NCBI GenBank assembly: GCA_963576725.1
Contig: OY755238.1
Coordinates: 23,636,845 to 23,700,844, forward strand
DNA: 64,000 nucleotides
Reading direction: 5' to 3'
From: Azorinus chamasolen
Lineage: Eukaryota > Mollusca > Bivalvia > Cardiida > Solecurtidae
Made by a program: the position numbers and the translations under genes. The number at the start of each line of letters is the position of its first letter. Position 1 is the stretch's first letter. The notes under the pieces were generated by a model. It did not search any database, was not told the origin of the DNA, and saw only the letters and a list, made by a program, of their open reading frames with translations. Shown here piece after piece: positions 63,460-64,000 of this stretch.

Positions 63460-63708
63460 TTAACCCTTTCCCTTATATAAACATGTTTTCACGCATTTTC
63501 AAACAGAGTAGACCCAGATCAGACGGCTCCTAGAGGAGCCATCTGATCAGGGTCTGCTCTGTTTGCTGATGAAATTTGGAAGAGCTGTTTCTTTACTTTC
63601 TAAAATGGCTACAATGTTCTACCTTCCATATTTAGTTGTAACTATTTTCCCATGCATATGCAGTAGGTATTGAAATTTGGGGTACACGTAGAACAGGGAA
63701 ACGGTTAA
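63460..63708 (+). mobile_element. TTAA-A element
   Basis: TTAA both ends; CCCTTTCCCTTATATAAAC to GAACAGGGAAACGG; centre GGCTCCTAGAGGAGCC. Confidence 0.92.
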
Positions 63709-63760
63709 TTCAAACCATTTTAATTATTTATGAGAGATATCTGACGAATGAAAGGTGTCC

Positions 63761-64000
63761 TTAAGTGTTTACTTTATGAATTTTCATGTCAGAAATAATG
63801 ACTATGGTTAGCTAATATTTATAATGCCGTCATGAACCTAGGAATTTTTTACCATGGCAAAGACTGTAGAAATAGATCTGTTACAACATAAGCAAACAGA
63901 GGAGGCTCTGATCAGACTACTCCTACAACCATCTGATCTAGGTCTACTCTGTTTGCCAGAGTGCCAAAAGACATATACATGTATATGGAGTAAAATATTA
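63761..64000 (-). mobile_element. TTAA-B element reaching the window edge
   Basis: TTAA, GTGTTTACTTTATGAATTT; arms GAGGCTCTGATCAGAC and CATCTGATCTAGGTCTAC; right end TATATGGAGTAAAATATTA at the edge. Confidence 0.75.

Noticed and set aside
62570..64000. Eleventh MARCHF6 exon
   Set aside because: No AG-bounded segment gives the expected continuation of membrane segment 3; it must lie beyond the window.

Overview
This is animal nuclear DNA, probably from a bivalve mollusc. It has small exons with canonical GT-AG introns and AT-rich sequence. It also has mollusc-type repeats: pearl/Helentron-like elements with ~155-bp core repeats, a GACA/GACG microsatellite and a terminal hairpin; tRNA-derived SINEs; and dense short fold-back elements. 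The species call is an inference. No prokaryotic, viral or organellar genes were seen.

Three protein-coding genes are supported, all assembled by hand from splice sites and reading phase. (1) The 3' end of a DHRS4-like short-chain dehydrogenase, + strand, three exons between 1369 and 7741, with a peroxisomal-type C-terminus SRI. (2) A complete WDR88 orthologue, - strand, ten exons between 36322 and 16691, 396 residues, seven WD blades plus a C-terminal four-cysteine motif. (3) The 5' part of MARCHF6 (TEB4/Doa10), an ER ubiquitin ligase, + strand, ten exons from 36633 to 62569, running off the right edge. WDR88 and MARCHF6 are divergent; their start codons lie 310 bp apart, so they probably share a promoter.

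Almost all the rest is intron filled with non-autonomous elements. Labels used below. TTAA-A starts CCCTTTCCCTCATATAAACG and ends GAACAGGGAAAGGG. TTAA-B starts CCCTTTACTCCATAAATACG and ends ATTCATGGAGTAAAGGG. TTAA-C starts CCCTTTCCTCCATAGGC and ends ATGGAGGAAAGGG. TTAA-D has CCCTT plus a different interior. TTAA-E is flanked by CTAA. TTAA-F has CCTTCGCTTGC ends. All are bounded by TTAA or a one-base variant, as expected of piggyBac-type insertion. TA-1, TA-2 and TA-3 have CAGTARAACCYCTCTA ends and TA duplications (Tc1/mariner-pogo style). FH is a fold-back whose arms begin TTTCTCCACCAAACCCTA. Most carry a long internal hairpin centred on GCTCCTATAGGAGC, in spite of different ends and target sites.

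Layout: 1-7.7 kb, pearl-like element, DHRS4-like exons, LINE remnant and a 53-bp satellite. 7.7-16.7 kb, intergenic and full of elements. 16.7-36.3 kb, WDR88, with a large LINE in intron 1 and a 112-bp tandem array copying the front of exon 9. 36.3-36.6 kb, shared promoter. 36.6-64 kb, MARCHF6, with several minisatellites, a hAT-type element and a 52-bp array copying the splice acceptor and front of exon 5. The most unusual signals are these two acceptor-plus-exon-head arrays and the palindromic core shared by otherwise unrelated elements.
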